From positions 3,448,463-3,512,462 of the forward strand of contig NW_015622543.1 of assembly GCF_000835495.1 (NCBI RefSeq): a DNA stretch of 64,000 nt. The letters are read 5' to 3'. Source of the DNA: Cladophialophora immunda (taxonomy: Eukaryota; Ascomycota; Eurotiomycetes; Chaetothyriales; Herpotrichiellaceae). The translations under genes and the position numbers were made by a program. The notes beneath the pieces are model-generated. The model did not search any database. It saw nothing but the letters and a program-made list of their open reading frames with translations, and was not told where the DNA came from. Each line of letters begins with the position of its first letter. The first letter of the stretch is position 1. Of this stretch, positions 10,499 through 22,046 are shown in pieces.

Positions 10499-13078
10499 CT
10501 ATCGCGCTCCCGTCGTCGACGTCCACGCCTCGGGATCAAAGTCCAACAAGTCCCCCTCCATCAGTCCCATGACATATCTGTTTCCGGAGAACCAATCCCC
10601 CAGTCCTAGTTGCTGGTTCACTGTCGCGCCGGAGCCTTCCAGCCCGTACTCGCCTGCGCCACTGATCGTGCTCTCGCCTCCCGGCTGTGGCTGGGGGATG
10701 AAACCCAGCTGGGACAGGTACATGTCGAAATCGTTCCCGACCATGGTCATGTCCTGGTCCTCCTGCTGTGGCATCTTGGCCTCGACGTACAGGGCGGCCA
10801 CCTGGGACAGGATCTTGCAGAGACGATGGAGTTTCTCGATGCCGCGGGACATGGACAGCGCCGGCTCGAGGCTCGCCGTGAACTGTTCCAGTCGCTGGAG
10901 ATCATCGACACTTGACGTCTCGATGACGTGGCAGAAGAGGACGATGAAGGGGGTGAAGGGTGAGTATAGGATCGTCCTGTCGTGTTTGTGAGTTAGCATT
11001 GTTCGTAGCAGGTAGATCGAAATCGGAACGGACGGCCTTACCAGTGCAGATACCCGGCCTGTACAAAGAGATTGTCCGCGGTGAGCTCCATGCATTCTTC
11101 GTGACGCTTGCAAGCCGCTCTGGCCGCTTCGATGCATTCGAAGTTGAATGTGCTGGGAAAGCCCGGTGCACTTGGGATCGCGCGGTATATCAGGGTCAAC
11201 GATGCCAGGTGGCTGACCTCAGCCGACTTGAGGATCATGTCCAGCGACATGGCACGCCACTCTTTGGCTTTGGTCCCCCCGTCAGATGCCACCATGGCCC
11301 CGTTTTCCCGCTTCAAGGTCATCGAGAGGTCGTCCAATTCCTTCCACAGTTGTTTCATCTTTGCTACCAAGAGGCTCGCCGTCTCGACCCGCTGACCCGG
11401 CTGCCGGGCCAGAGCCGCCGGACTGTACAGGTGCTCATACGTCTCGCCCAGTATGCCTCCGGTCTTGATCCAAAGATTGATCGTGTCCGTCCATGGCTCC
11501 TTTATTTGGGTGTTGCTAAACCGCCGTGGCGTTGAGATGTCCCAGTCCTGCATGGCGGAGGTGCGCCCGAAGCGCAACGACAGGCCCTTGTCCAACATGT
11601 AGCAAAACCAGAAGATGGCCAGCTTTGCGTTGTCGGTCTCGTCTTCCGTGGCCCGGAGGCGGTGCCACCCCAACGTCTGACAGATGGCGGCTGCGGCACT
11701 GTTCAGCTGCCACCCAAGCGAAAACTTCGAGACCTCGATCGAGTAAGTGACCTACTTCACTGTCAGAAAGGAAGAGATGAATTGAGAATATGAAGTATTT
11801 AATCGGATGGCACTCACCCCGAGCAGTAAAGCTTCGATCATCTCCTTGTTGCGCGGCAGAAGGAGCGGCAAGTTAGCCAAAGCAGTCTCCAGGTTATCCC
11901 TGCACAGATAGTGATATTCACGATACTCTTGGCTGTTCGCCTCGTCCATGAACAACTTTTCCTGGAACAGGTAGAAGAGGCCGGCATTGACGACGATGAA
12001 GCAGGCGGTGCTGTAGTCCTCGGTGGCAAAGTACACTTTCCGACAGGATTCTATGAAGGACTCGGCGGTGATAAAGGTACAGGTCATCATAAATATCATG
12101 GGTGGTGTAGCTGTGTTCCATTAGATCTCTCATTTACTCTGGCGGCACGCGAAAGTAGCCCTGGAGACTGGTTTACTGACTCTTAATCTCGCGCAATAAC
12201 TTCACCACAACATCCGTCGGTGGCAAGGGTAGCTGGCTGAGGCCCCCTTTCGGTATCGGCTTTTGGTGGGCAAACGTGCTCTCCTGCGAATTGTCCTTTC
12301 GGTGCTGCATCTGGACCATTTGCCGCAGGGATGCCAGCGCATTCTCGATATTTGGGCTGAGATGTCGGCTGAGAGGTGTATTAGTCACGGCCTGTTCGAG
12401 GAACTCACTAGCGAACACGGTGTGGGCGGTCATTGAAGAGTTGCCCTCAAAAGTCTGCTCGCTCTCTCCATTGAGTGATCCTTCCTCGTATGAAGAGCTG
12501 CACTCGGCCATGCTGGAAGGTGTATATGTTCGTATGGCCGCGCTCGAGTATCTTGAAACAGCATTCTCACCCTGATGGAGGGACGTTGTAAGATTGCGAA
12601 GCATCGTCTCGATGCCTCCCAAGCGAGACTCGAATTGGTCAATCTTCCGTTCACTACATTTTCATCAGCCCATGTTTGCAACGATTAGTGTACAAAGCCA
12701 TGCCGTACTACTGGTGGGAGATCAACACCCTCTGCCTTGGCTGCCTGGATTTCTGTCCTAGTCCGGCAAAGATACATTCCCTCTTTGCGGTCCTGCAATT
12801 GGAACATGGACTTTCTTTGTCGCATCGTATCTAGACGCTTGATCAGAGTCAAGTCCCGGAAAGTGAAGGATATGATAAGGTGGTACCTTCCTGGCGCGAC
12901 ACTGGTCACACTGCCAAGCTCATACCGGGTGCATGTTAGCATACTGACTAGCATATATAAATCAGATCTTCGTGCGGTGATCGAAAATGATGCACGTGGC
13001 AGAGGAATGTCCTGAGTAAATACATACGGCTCTTCGAATGACACCAGCTTGGTCAGCATCTTCAGAAGCCTCTGCCAT
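10499..13078 (-). CDS. Zn2Cys6 fungal transcription factor, seven exons
   Basis: Nuclear regulator of 715 residues. Exons: 13078-13028, 12910-12887, 12830-12712, 12653-12181, 12110-11818, 11751-11042 and 10976-10499; lengths sum to a multiple of three. The zinc cluster is assembled from exons 1-3: Cys at 18, 21, 28, 34, 37 and 44 (CDQCRARK, then IRCDKESPCSNC). Exon 2 is only 24 bp and encodes exactly CDQCRARK. A short coiled coil follows (ERKIDQFESRLGGIETMLRNL). The fungal regulatory domain runs from about residue 240: CRKVYFATEDYSTACFIVVN, YHYLCRDNLETALANLPLLL, CQTLGWHRL, YMLDKGLSLRFGR and QDWDISTPRR. The C-terminus is Gly/Gln-rich. Targets are unknown. The weakest splice call is the exon 3 donor GTAGTA; all other donors read GTATG, GTACC, GTCAGT, GTGAGT or GTAAGG. 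Confidence 0.93.
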
Positions 13079-13569
13079 TCGAGAGAGGGGTCTGCGTGGT
13101 CGGTCTGTTCAAGCTTTGAGGAGGTGACTTTTGAGCCCGCGGGCAGTGGAGCTCAGCCAGGATCTCGGTCTCGGGAAGCGAGCGTGACTTGTAAGTGTTC
13201 AAAGCCGAAAGATATATAAGGAATGGCGGAAGGACCGACCATGGCACTGTATATCCATCTTGACGTTTGAACCTGGGGGCAGGCTGCCCATATCGAGTGG
13301 TGCAAGCGGGCCAAGTGACGTTTCCGCGGAGCCCGAAGCCGAACTCCACAAAAAGGGGGAGCCTCGCCAGACCCGCTTTCTGGATCGGGCGACAAGGCTG
13401 AGGCATCCCTACTGTGTAGGCGATAAAAGAGCTTTCTGTCTCCACAGTACGAGATTTCAATCACTCTCTGCATCTTGTTGAGGTTTTGGCATCGTTAATC
13501 ACATCCGCCCTCATTTTTAGCAGCTTATCAGAGCCCCAAAATCACCGCAGCAGAGAGCGACAGTCTCAA
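13079..13569. other. Intergenic region upstream of the seven-exon TF
   Basis: 490 bp between two genes on the minus strand: promoter of the TF and 3' flank of the membrane protein gene. Apart from a TATA-like element I see nothing in it. Confidence 0.6.
13213..13218 (-). promoter_or_regulatory. TATA-like element of the seven-exon TF
   Basis: TATATA (within CTTATATATC on the minus strand), 135 bp upstream of the ATG. Position and sequence fit a core promoter; no transcript evidence. Confidence 0.35.
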
Positions 13570-15467
13570 TCAGCCTGTTATTGTGGTCCACTGCGTGTAG
13601 GCATATCCGCCGGTCGCAGAGCGCTCCATCCCAACCCTGGTACCTGTAGCTCCGTCATGCTCTTCGAAAAGCTCATCCATGTCTTTCGCCGGGTCTTTTG
13701 TTCTGCCACCTTCAAAACGATCCGCGACGAGGCCAACAATACTCAGCCGTGCCTGGATTTCTCGGATCTCGCCTCCCGATGTGCGCAGCGCGATGACCGT
13801 CAGGATCAGTGCTAGGAGGACGAATGCGAGATTCGCCGCAATCAAGCCGAAGAGCGGTGCCATGGGTAGGCGTGTCACAAGAAACGAAGTTCGTTCCGCA
13901 ATTGCTGGTGCCCCCTCTACTGACTGTGCTCCGACGCCCAAAGCCACCTTGCTATATGCAATGGCCATTTGATCCGCCAGATCTTGCGCGTCTTTTGCCG
14001 TGAAAGTAGCAACTATTGCCGCCGTCTGGAGAAATGTTTGTGCAACATTCACAAATTCCATTGGAGCATGCCAGACATTGGCAACAGAACTGTTGCTCGA
14101 GGTGGCCACGAAGCGTGTGACGGTACCCTGGATTGAGTCGTATTCAATATCGTAGGTCGTGATACTACAGAGCAGCATAAAGGCAGTTCCACCATGCACG
14201 GGTGTGACAAATTCAGGCAGGTCCGTACCGTTTGCAGTATAGGCTGACGGACCGAGGCCCTGGATCAAGACTGCAAGCCCGTAATAGTAGGGGTTTTGAA
14301 TTCCTTGGGTGGTCAGATTGGACTTCATAGTGTCATGTGTGAAATACGCAGAGAGCCAACCATTGGATGTTTGTTGCAGGTCGCCCTCAAAAGCTTGAGT
14401 GCACATGAATGGGGTGGATGTTCCCGCGAAGCCATTCAAATTGCATTCGTTAGAGATGGGTTTGCATTCGGTACGCATGCCAAATGTTGTCGCCGTGAAA
14501 TCTCGACCAGCAATGCTTTTCGAAGGCGGAATGCCGAGATACACATATGTTGGGTCGGGCCCGTTGTTGAAGACCCTGATTGTGTCAGAGACACTGTTCA
14601 GCACCTCCAAAGTTTGACGAGGATCGACGAGAAATATTTCCGTGGCTGCGAGGATCACGTTGCACGCCCCGCCGTTATCAAAAGCTGCCGAGAGAGAGTT
14701 GTTCGACTTGAGGCAGTCCGATTTCAGAGTAAAACTGAGATTTGCCCCGCTAGCTACTGGGCTGATCTGCACGAAGCTCACCGTCGACGTCGTGATATGG
14801 AGCCAAGTATCCGCGAGAATGACTAAAAGACTGCGGCCTGTTAGCTTCGCGTCTTCTCTGGACTGAGCTTTAAACAATACCTTAAGAACGCTGCGAGAAG
14901 CGTGACAGAAGCGCTTGCTATCAACAGTCTCGACTGCGACTGTCTCTGTTTCTTCCAGCCAATGAGGTATTTGATCCAACTATACAATGGCCCCCATCCG
15001 GCACTCGTGAAGAACTTTAGTATCAGTACAAGCTGGAATGGCGTTGGCAGGTCTGGTTGCTGTTGCTGAACATCCTCCCAGTACCGCCTCGAAAGAGGAT
15101 ATGAGGCCAGGGCCATGAGAAAGCCTGCGAGGAGTGGTCCTAAGGTGCTTGACCAGGACGCAATAAAGATTAAAACGGTAGCACTCAGATTCACATAGTA
15201 TATCCCGGGCTCGTCGACAATATCATCTGTGCGCAGGCCGGAGGTCGGGGCGGGAGCATGGGTGACGCGATAGCTGTAGACGAGTCCAAGAAGCAACGCG
15301 CTGAACGCAAGCATTGGCAGGGCGACGAGAGAAAAGCTCAGCCAAACGTCCCCATAGCGACCAGACATGTGCTTCTGGATCTTGCTCGTCGGTGGTTGTA
15401 CTGTTTCACGGTCTCTAGCTCGAGAATATTTGCTTGTTGCCGGCGCCTGGTGGGCTCTGCGGTACAT
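13570..15467 (-). CDS. Large polytopic membrane protein with extracytoplasmic domain (uncharacterised fungal family)
   Basis: 615 residues in two exons, 15467-14881 and 14830-13570 (50 bp intron, GTATTG...CCGCAG). It has about three membrane segments near the N-terminus (VWLSFSLVALPMLAFSALLL; VNLSATVLIFIASWSSTLG; LLIASASVTLLAAFL). A large domain follows with N-glycosylation sequons (NLSF, NNSL, NGTDLPEF, NSSV) and scattered cysteines, then one strong C-terminal segment (LFGLIAANLAFVLLALILTV) and an acidic tail. SYPLSRRYWED, LPTPFQLVLIL and ADTWLHITTSTV are motifs I recognise from a widespread but functionally uncharacterised ascomycete family. The product probably sits in the plasma membrane with the large domain outside. 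A second gene of the same design lies at 42.5 kb. A later in-frame Met (MSGRYGDVWL) is an alternative start. Confidence 0.88.
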
Positions 15468-16010
15468 GTTGTAGCGGTTTGCTCTGTGGTAGTAAATGAC
15501 GGCGAATAGTTAAATCCTTTACCAAAGTACCCTAGGTTACAGAGTCGTGACAGATGATGTACTTTGCGAAGATAGGCAGGATGGAGCCGGAGAGAAATGC
15601 GCGGGGTTCCAAAATGTGCTTGACTGCCTCATCGGTTTGCAGCCACAAGGAGCCTCTGGCCATAGTCCACTTCCGTACTGTCCTCGACATGGCATCGCAC
15701 CAGTTCACCCAAAAAATGACTCAGGCAGGACCTTGGCGTTGCCCAAGTGTGGAAGTTAGAGATGCACGAGAGGAGAGAGCAGAGCTGTAATTGGGGCCAA
15801 GTCTATTTCAGCTGAGACTGGTTGCAAGGCTGACAACGACCAGCGCCTCGGTTCGAGGATGGCGGGCTTGTCCCGACCCCAGCAGAACAGCACAGGTCCA
15901 ATCGGCCTTCACGCAGAAAAACAATATCCTGCGCGGGCGTGTGAAGAGGAAGGATGACCCATTATCTCGAAAATATGCGGGGTGACCTGCACAGTCCCTA
16001 TTAGCTCACT
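15468..16010. other. Divergent promoter region between two membrane-protein genes
   Basis: About 540 bp between divergently transcribed genes. No open frame with protein-like features; nothing else recognised. If the right-hand gene has a separate signal-peptide exon it would lie here. Confidence 0.55.
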
Positions 16011-17103
16011 ATGCCATGTGCTGGCAAGATATATTCCTCGCCCCTGCTGTTAAGGCTGAAGTTGGCGCCTTTATGTCAGGAAATGACTCTCACAGCGCCT
16101 TGGTTATCTCTACCGCCTGCTCAAACTGCTGTTCGTGACCTGCCTGAGTACGGTCAAAATCTGTTGCCAGCGATAACTGCAGCGCCGTCAAGAGAGCATG
16201 AGCTACAGAAACGACAGTTGGAGTTCGAAAACAGCCTCACCTCAGTATGCGGATACATCAACGCAAACGCATGTCAGTTTCTCAATGAGCAAGGTACCTG
16301 AGTGCAATTGCTGACAGTTCCTGACCAGCCTATCCTGTCACCTGTTACAATGGCTACTGCGCCTCTAACTCCATCTTCAGTGCCGTCGGTTGTTGTTCGT
16401 CGTATGAACCGACATTGACGTCTCAGGTCGTTCTAGACTCATGCTATTACAATGTGGCCTGTATTGAAGCAGATCAATTTGATGGCAATTGCGATGAAAA
16501 CTGTCAGTCCAATGACATGATCCTGAAATGGTATGGCAGTATTGGCATCTACGACAAGCGATGTGCTGACCAGTCAATAGCACTGAAGACTCTACGACTT
16601 ATTGTAACACCTTCAACTATCCGCCCTACAACTACAAGAGTTTCTCTTGTGGGACCGATTTGGGAAGTTATGATGTTCAGCAGAGTACCACAACGCCAGG
16701 AGTAACAGGCTACCCAGAATGGGTGACGACAATCTGGTCTCCTGGGTTCTCCGTGAGCGGACTCGCAGCCATAAATACCATGACCAATGCAGCTCCACGA
16801 ATTTCCCAAAGCTCTAACGAGCTGGGGCATCACGTGGGTGAGATTATGGCTGCCGTGGTCGCCGCAATATTCGGCCTTATCCTCATCATCTCGCTCGTCA
16901 TGTTTCTGTGCCTCCGCAAGCGGACGCGGACGCATGGGCCAGTGAGGCTCAGCACAAGGCAGGAATACGGTCAGCCTCTTATGGAGGGTCACCAAGGGCA
17001 GCCAACTCTGGATCAGCGTCCTCAAGAACAAGACCCAGGGGGAAGGCCACTGGCAGACCTTGACAGATCTTCTGGGGGTCACATCGAATGTCGGCAAGGC
17101 TGA
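16011..17103 (+). CDS. Cys-rich single-pass membrane protein (fungal family)
   Basis: About 328 residues. Exons 16011-16272, 16329-16530 and 16581-17103 have introns of 56 and 50 bp (donors GTCAGT and GTATGG); the frame is kept at both. The predicted extracellular part is Cys-rich: SVCGYINANASYPVTCYNGY, then GCCSSYEPT, and further Cys in CYYNVACIEADQ, CDENCQS and CNTFNYPPY. This pattern is typical of a family of ascomycete cell-surface proteins. A Ser/Thr stretch leads to one strong membrane helix (IMAAVVAAIFGLILIISLVM) and a basic, then Gln/Pro-rich cytoplasmic tail, a layout resembling Wsc-type sensors although I see no true WSC domain. The N-terminus is the weak point: the first ATG does not give a clear signal peptide, so the start may be at 16083 or in an unseen upstream exon. 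Function unknown. Confidence 0.82.
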
Positions 17104-17720
17104 GGAGGAAGCGTAGACACGAGGCTGGCCCAGGCAAGGCTGCCGAGGCTGTCCAATCAGCCACCAGCTAGCTCGGAGTTAATCATTGTTCCGTCACCCT
17201 CTCCTCTGCCCCGCACAAGTCAATGGTCGCGTATCGTTAAACGGGCACGCGCTACGTGGGCCTGCATGAACCCTTTGACGCGGAAACTCGCCCATCCATT
17301 GTCTAAATTCTTTGACCCCGTTGTCCATATGCAGGGCCTGCGCTCAAATGCGTGGCGCCATGGATTGATTCACATCTATGGCGACAGACAGTCTATTAAG
17401 TATCGACATTGCAAATCTCAAGGCGGACATTCTCGCGCCGTTGGAGGTAAATAGAAAGTGACCCTGGTCCTCGCAGGACGCTAATTGCGCCATAGTCGGG
17501 CCACGAACAGCCAGACCCAGAACACAAAGCGCACACAGGAGTCCAAGTCACGGCAGATTGTGACATTCAACTTGTCCTTCCTGACACCCAACCAGCTTCC
17601 GTTCCCCAACTCCCCAGCACGGTCCCCGATTCTCAGCTCATCCTCGCAGATGCCGAAAGCCAGCTCCAACTCCTTCCACCTGCGTTCGCGCCGATCAAAG
17701 CAGTTGCCACCACGCAGAAG
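17104..17720. other. Intergenic region upstream of the Crb2-type gene
   Basis: About 620 bp on the same strand between two genes. A CT/CCA-rich stretch just before the start (about 17570-17700) looks like a 5' untranslated region. No gene seen. Confidence 0.6.
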
Positions 17721-20700
17721 ATGACTAGTCAAGGAAGCGATGCTCCGACGCAAGAACTGTCTCCTTCACACTATGAGCAGCTTCTCGACCGCAGTAGAAG
17801 CGCAGGACAACTGCCAGACGAAGGATATGGTCTTGAATTGGTCCAACACTTGGAAGAAGAGACTGGAGCAACATTGCATGAGGGCGATGAAGGTCAGATT
17901 GACCTGATTTCAAGCTTGGTCTCGCAGAAGGAACCAGCTAGTGATGGAGACGAGGAACACTCGCAGTCTGCCCAGGTTGACTTCTCTCCTGCCAAGTCAC
18001 TACGCGCTCTTTCCCAGTTTCCAGAGTCCCAGCGATTCAAGACCCCAGCCACCGCTGGTAGAAAGAGAAGGTACAATGGAGATGTCGTGGACAGCCCGGA
18101 GTTGCCTCGAAATCCTCTACTCCTAGGTGGCGAAGCTCATGCCCATGTCATGGGTCTCAGCCAGGCATTTGCTGCAACTCAGGCTAACACCTCGCCTTTT
18201 ATCGGCGATGCCAATGGAGATCTGCACTCTGACCGTCCGTCACCAAACATCGAGCTGCAGCCCCGTCCTGTGACAGCTGCGACTTCATCGCCTCTACGCC
18301 CCATTTCTGACTTTAAGCGAGCCTCGACGGAGCCGGCTTCCCGGTACGTCTCTGTAAAACAGTCTCAGGCTCTACGAGAACGAGCTCGTCGGATGCAACT
18401 AGAAATGCTGAACGAGGACGAGGATTCTGGTCACGATAGTTTTGATGACGACGAGGATAGTTTCCTTGACAGAGAGCGGAGACGTCGTGAACGTGATCGA
18501 AAGATACAGGCCCAGCTTTCGTCAATATCAAAGCAATCTATGAGAAGTATCTCTTTGTCGAAGTCGTCTCCCATCCCTGGACCCGCTCGAAGTTCTACAG
18601 AGAGATCCCTTCCTGTAACACGACCCAGAATTCAAAGCGATTCAAGCCCGATTAGGCAGGCTCGACACATCTCGAGCAATGAAAGCGAAGAAGAAACGGA
18701 GCAGGAAGATAACACCTCCGTCGCCGTGACGCGCTCGAGTCAGCCGATAGTGCTGGTGGACGACGAAGACAAGGAGAATTTCTCGGATAGAGCAAGTCAC
18801 ATACCTGAAACCACTGCCAGACTCCACCGGGTAATGAGCGACATACCTTCTCACGTACAAGACAGCCCCTTACTCAGACATGGCCAAGAGACTCACGGTC
18901 ATGTCATAGCTTTCAACAGCTCACAATTGTTTGCTGTGGCAGATTCGCAGCCTGAACGGCACCTGAAGCAACATCGGACGACTACGCAAGTTCCCAGATC
19001 CTCTGCTGCTGATCCGGTACTTGATTTTGTTCCCCAGTCTCCCACATCATCACCCCCGGGACCTTTCTCCACAAACCGAACGAATTCGGCTTCGGCTATA
19101 CCTATTCACCTGTCGATTACGGCAGCAGATCAAGATCTCTCAACAAATGAAGCAGCAGGCGCTTTAGTTGACCTCACTGGGCTGAGCTCGGACTCCCAAA
19201 CACGCCGACCACCAACCAGCACTGTTCCTGAGACCAGCTCCAATGAACAACAGGTTCGAAGCGGGAAAGAGTCCGAACCAGAACCCCAAACTGGTGATGC
19301 TGAGAGTCATGACACGTTTGATACAGCACGAACTCACAAGCAAGCCTCCACCGCGGCCATTGAACAACCTGCCGCAACCGAGTTGAGCAGTCCTCCTATT
19401 GTCACCACGCCGCCGGGTCGGCGGCGGAAACGCATGGCGGAGATTGCTGCAGAGCCTTCGCCTCTCAAATCACAGACCAGCTTCAACGCAACTGAGGCGC
19501 TGCAGCTGGATGCGAACTTCCAAAGTCCCATTCGCGCCAATCATTCACCAAAGCGGATCAATAGAAAGCCATTGAAGGATGCAGATATGCCTGTGTTCCG
19601 TCGTTCTGATGGTACACCGCGGGAAAACATTGTCAACGAACCAGAATCTACTGAGGCTTCCAGCCTAGCCAAGGATCCGAATGGGTTGGGTGTTCCTCAA
19701 TCAGAATCAAGTAATGGTCACCCAGAAGAGGCCATGCAAGCAGTGTCACTCCCTCTAACGTACTCGCGGAGGGAAAGGAGGCCAACTGCGAAGGCATTGA
19801 GTGCTCTCAGAACACAGCCTCAGGCCGCGAGTTTGACAGCTCGGACATCGGGATGGGACCTTCAGGACTCGCCGCCACAAAATGCCGTCCCTCTCAGCGA
19901 GCCTTCGGTAGGGGTGAAGCGAAAGGCAAAAGATGACGGTCTTTCGGAGGAGATTCCCAGGACGTTAAACAAGCGGCATAAGCCAGTGAAGATCGCTGCG
20001 CTGAGGCCACCATTGCTTGAGAGTGTTGCACATCAACAGAACAATCTCGATCCTGTTGGATTTGCTAAATCTCCAGATTTGAATTCCACCCTGGCACCAC
20101 CGGTCGACCCTGAGCCGAGAAATGAGTCCAGCGCACGAGACATAGCGCCAAACATGGTGTTTGCATGCTTCAACGGAAAAACCCGTGCATATCACCCTGC
20201 CATTTGTCTTGGGCGTCCAAACTCTACCTCGAACCGATTTCTGATTCAATGGGAAGGATACGAACCAGAAGAGATAGATGAGCGTGGTGTGCGGCGCTTG
20301 GACTTGCGCATTGGGGACCAAGTCAAGATCGATATGCAGGGTTTTCCCAAGATTTCTCACATTGTTCGAGGCTTCCAAGACCAAATTATTCGAGAAGACA
20401 TCTTGACCGACCGAGCTGTGGTGACTGATATCCATGGGTATCAGACAGTACTCGTGGCTCCAAAGCAACGGAAGAACCTGCTCCCAGAAGTGTCGGCCGA
20501 GAATGCGAAGAAGGTGCCTGTCTCAGCAGTGTACCTGGACAGCAACATGTGGGGGCAGATGAAAGACCGGATCTACGAGTACAAGCCTTCAATCCACGTT
20601 GTGCTTTCATCTGGCATTTCCACCCCCTTGGATCGAGCCTCTACGCCAAGCACACCGTCATCACGAACTCGTCGAGGCATACCTGCTCCTGGGCCCTTGG

Positions 20701-21569
20701 CTGTGCAAATTGACCTAACAAAAGGTCTACTTGGTAGAATGGCATTTGCGATTTCGTACGAAGACAGTGACCGCAAGCGATGTCTTGTGGACCTGGTGCA
20801 GAGTCATGGTGGTATCGTCCTACGGGAGTCGTTCCTCGATCTCTTCGAGCCGGACTCGACGCAGCTCAAAGAGGAGTTTTCGGGCTTTTCGTTCGCTGCT
20901 CTTCTCACGGACCGTCACTCCCGCAAAGAGAAATACCTCCAAGCTTTGGCTCTGGGATTACCCTGCCTCAGTGGGAAATGGATCGAAGTTTGCGTCAAAT
21001 CTGACAAGATTGTCGATTGGGCGAGTTACCTCCTCCCGGCTGGGGAAAGCACCGAGCTCGAAGGCGCAACAAAGTCGCGCATCCTACCTTTCTCAGCCGG
21101 TGCCGAGGGTTCGAGAGTCAAAGATATTATAAGCCTGAGACCGAAAATCTTCAGTGATTCGCAAGTCATTGTCGTCATGGGCCGGGGCAAAGCTGAGATC
21201 AAGCGACGACCCTATCTCTCGCTTGTACGCGCCTTGGACCCGGCAACGGTTGAGCTGGAACCTGACCTGGTGGCTGTCAAGAAAAGGCTGGAAGCTGCCT
21301 TGGACGAGGGCGAAGCACACAGATACGTCTTCGTGGATGATCGAGAGGTCGAAGCGGCGAAGGCCACACTCTTGACATCAGCATCGAACAGAAGGGGTGA
21401 CCAGCCGGAGCGCGGTCGCAGGCGAGGCAAGCGAAGACACGAATGCGTCCCAGACCACGAAGACGGAGAAACAGACCCGGAGACGAGCCACGCCGATGCC
21501 AAGATCAGAGTGATGTGCAACGAGGACATTGTGCAGAGTCTAATCTTGGGGAAGTTGTGGATTGGATGA
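17721..21569 (+). CDS. crb2: Crb2/Rad9/53BP1-type DNA-damage checkpoint mediator
   Basis: Chromatin-bound adaptor that links sensor kinases (ATR/ATM type) to effector kinases after DNA damage. 1282 residues with no intron, unusual for its neighbours. The N-terminal about 800 residues are disordered, Ser/Thr/Gln-rich and contain many SQ/TQ dipeptides, the sites normally phosphorylated by Tel1/Mec1-type kinases. A Tudor domain lies at about 811-890 (MVFACFNGKTRAYHPAICLG, RFLIQWEGYEP, RRLDLRIGDQVKIDM), the region that binds methylated histone H4 in Crb2. Tandem BRCTs follow: about 1003-1120 (MAFAISY, LVDLVQSHGGIVL, CLSGKWIEVCV) and about 1145-1282 (DSQVIVVMGRGKAE, ending MCNEDIVQSLILGKLWIG). Start: ATG 17721 right after a short CA-rich leader. 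The family is clear; whether the orthologue name crb2 or rad9 is used depends on the organism. Confidence 0.95.
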   Translation: MTSQGSDAPTQELSPSHYEQLLDRSRSAGQLPDEGYGLELVQHLEEETGATLHEGDEGQIDLISSLVSQKEPASDGDEEHSQSAQVDFSPAKSLRALSQFPESQRFKTPATAGRKRRYNGDVVDSPELPRNPLLLGGEAHAHVMGLSQAFAATQANTSPFIGDANGDLHSDRPSPNIELQPRPVTAATSSPLRPISDFKRASTEPASRYVSVKQSQALRERARRMQLEMLNEDEDSGHDSFDDDEDSFLDRERRRRERDRKIQAQLSSISKQSMRSISLSKSSPIPGPARSSTERSLPVTRPRIQSDSSPIRQARHISSNESEEETEQEDNTSVAVTRSSQPIVLVDDEDKENFSDRASHIPETTARLHRVMSDIPSHVQDSPLLRHGQETHGHVIAFNSSQLFAVADSQPERHLKQHRTTTQVPRSSAADPVLDFVPQSPTSSPPGPFSTNRTNSASAIPIHLSITAADQDLSTNEAAGALVDLTGLSSDSQTRRPPTSTVPETSSNEQQVRSGKESEPEPQTGDAESHDTFDTARTHKQASTAAIEQPAATELSSPPIVTTPPGRRRKRMAEIAAEPSPLKSQTSFNATEALQLDANFQSPIRANHSPKRINRKPLKDADMPVFRRSDGTPRENIVNEPESTEASSLAKDPNGLGVPQSESSNGHPEEAMQAVSLPLTYSRRERRPTAKALSALRTQPQAASLTARTSGWDLQDSPPQNAVPLSEPSVGVKRKAKDDGLSEEIPRTLNKRHKPVKIAALRPPLLESVAHQQNNLDPVGFAKSPDLNSTLAPPVDPEPRNESSARDIAPNMVFACFNGKTRAYHPAICLGRPNSTSNRFLIQWEGYEPEEIDERGVRRLDLRIGDQVKIDMQGFPKISHIVRGFQDQIIREDILTDRAVVTDIHGYQTVLVAPKQRKNLLPEVSAENAKKVPVSAVYLDSNMWGQMKDRIYEYKPSIHVVLSSGISTPLDRASTPSTPSSRTRRGIPAPGPLAVQIDLTKGLLGRMAFAISYEDSDRKRCLVDLVQSHGGIVLRESFLDLFEPDSTQLKEEFSGFSFAALLTDRHSRKEKYLQALALGLPCLSGKWIEVCVKSDKIVDWASYLLPAGESTELEGATKSRILPFSAGAEGSRVKDIISLRPKIFSDSQVIVVMGRGKAEIKRRPYLSLVRALDPATVELEPDLVAVKKRLEAALDEGEAHRYVFVDDREVEAAKATLLTSASNRRGDQPERGRRRGKRRHECVPDHEDGETDPETSHADAKIRVMCNEDIVQSLILGKLWIG

Positions 21570-22046
21570 GCCGCTCACGGATTCACGTGCACAGTTATGC
21601 AATGAGACAGGGGGTTATTCGGACACGCAAAAGACGAATCTTTTGGGAGGGGCCCAGCTGAAGGGTACATGGTAGATAGCGGTGTCGAGTCCGGCTTGCC
21701 ATGCCGCTTGGACATACCGTGCTGGGCCCCGAAGAGGGGACATGTATTCTGAATAGTTATATGAAGAGAGAGAAGCATATCCAAGGGCCGGATCATCCAC
21801 CTCACATCTTCCTCCACAGGTCCTGTGTCAAAGGACAAAGCCATCCCTACCGGTTGAGCTCGAGACGTATCGAGTAAGGGCATGACCCTTGCTTTTTGAC
21901 ACTTGTCCTTGTCCTTGTCCTTCCTCACCCTGCCAAATTCAGTGTCTCCCTCTGCAGACGAATGCCACGGACCTCTCACGTCTCCAAACACCTAGCGTAC
22001 ACGGGTCAGGAAGGGAAACGTCGGAATATTGTTTGGGGGGGGGGGG

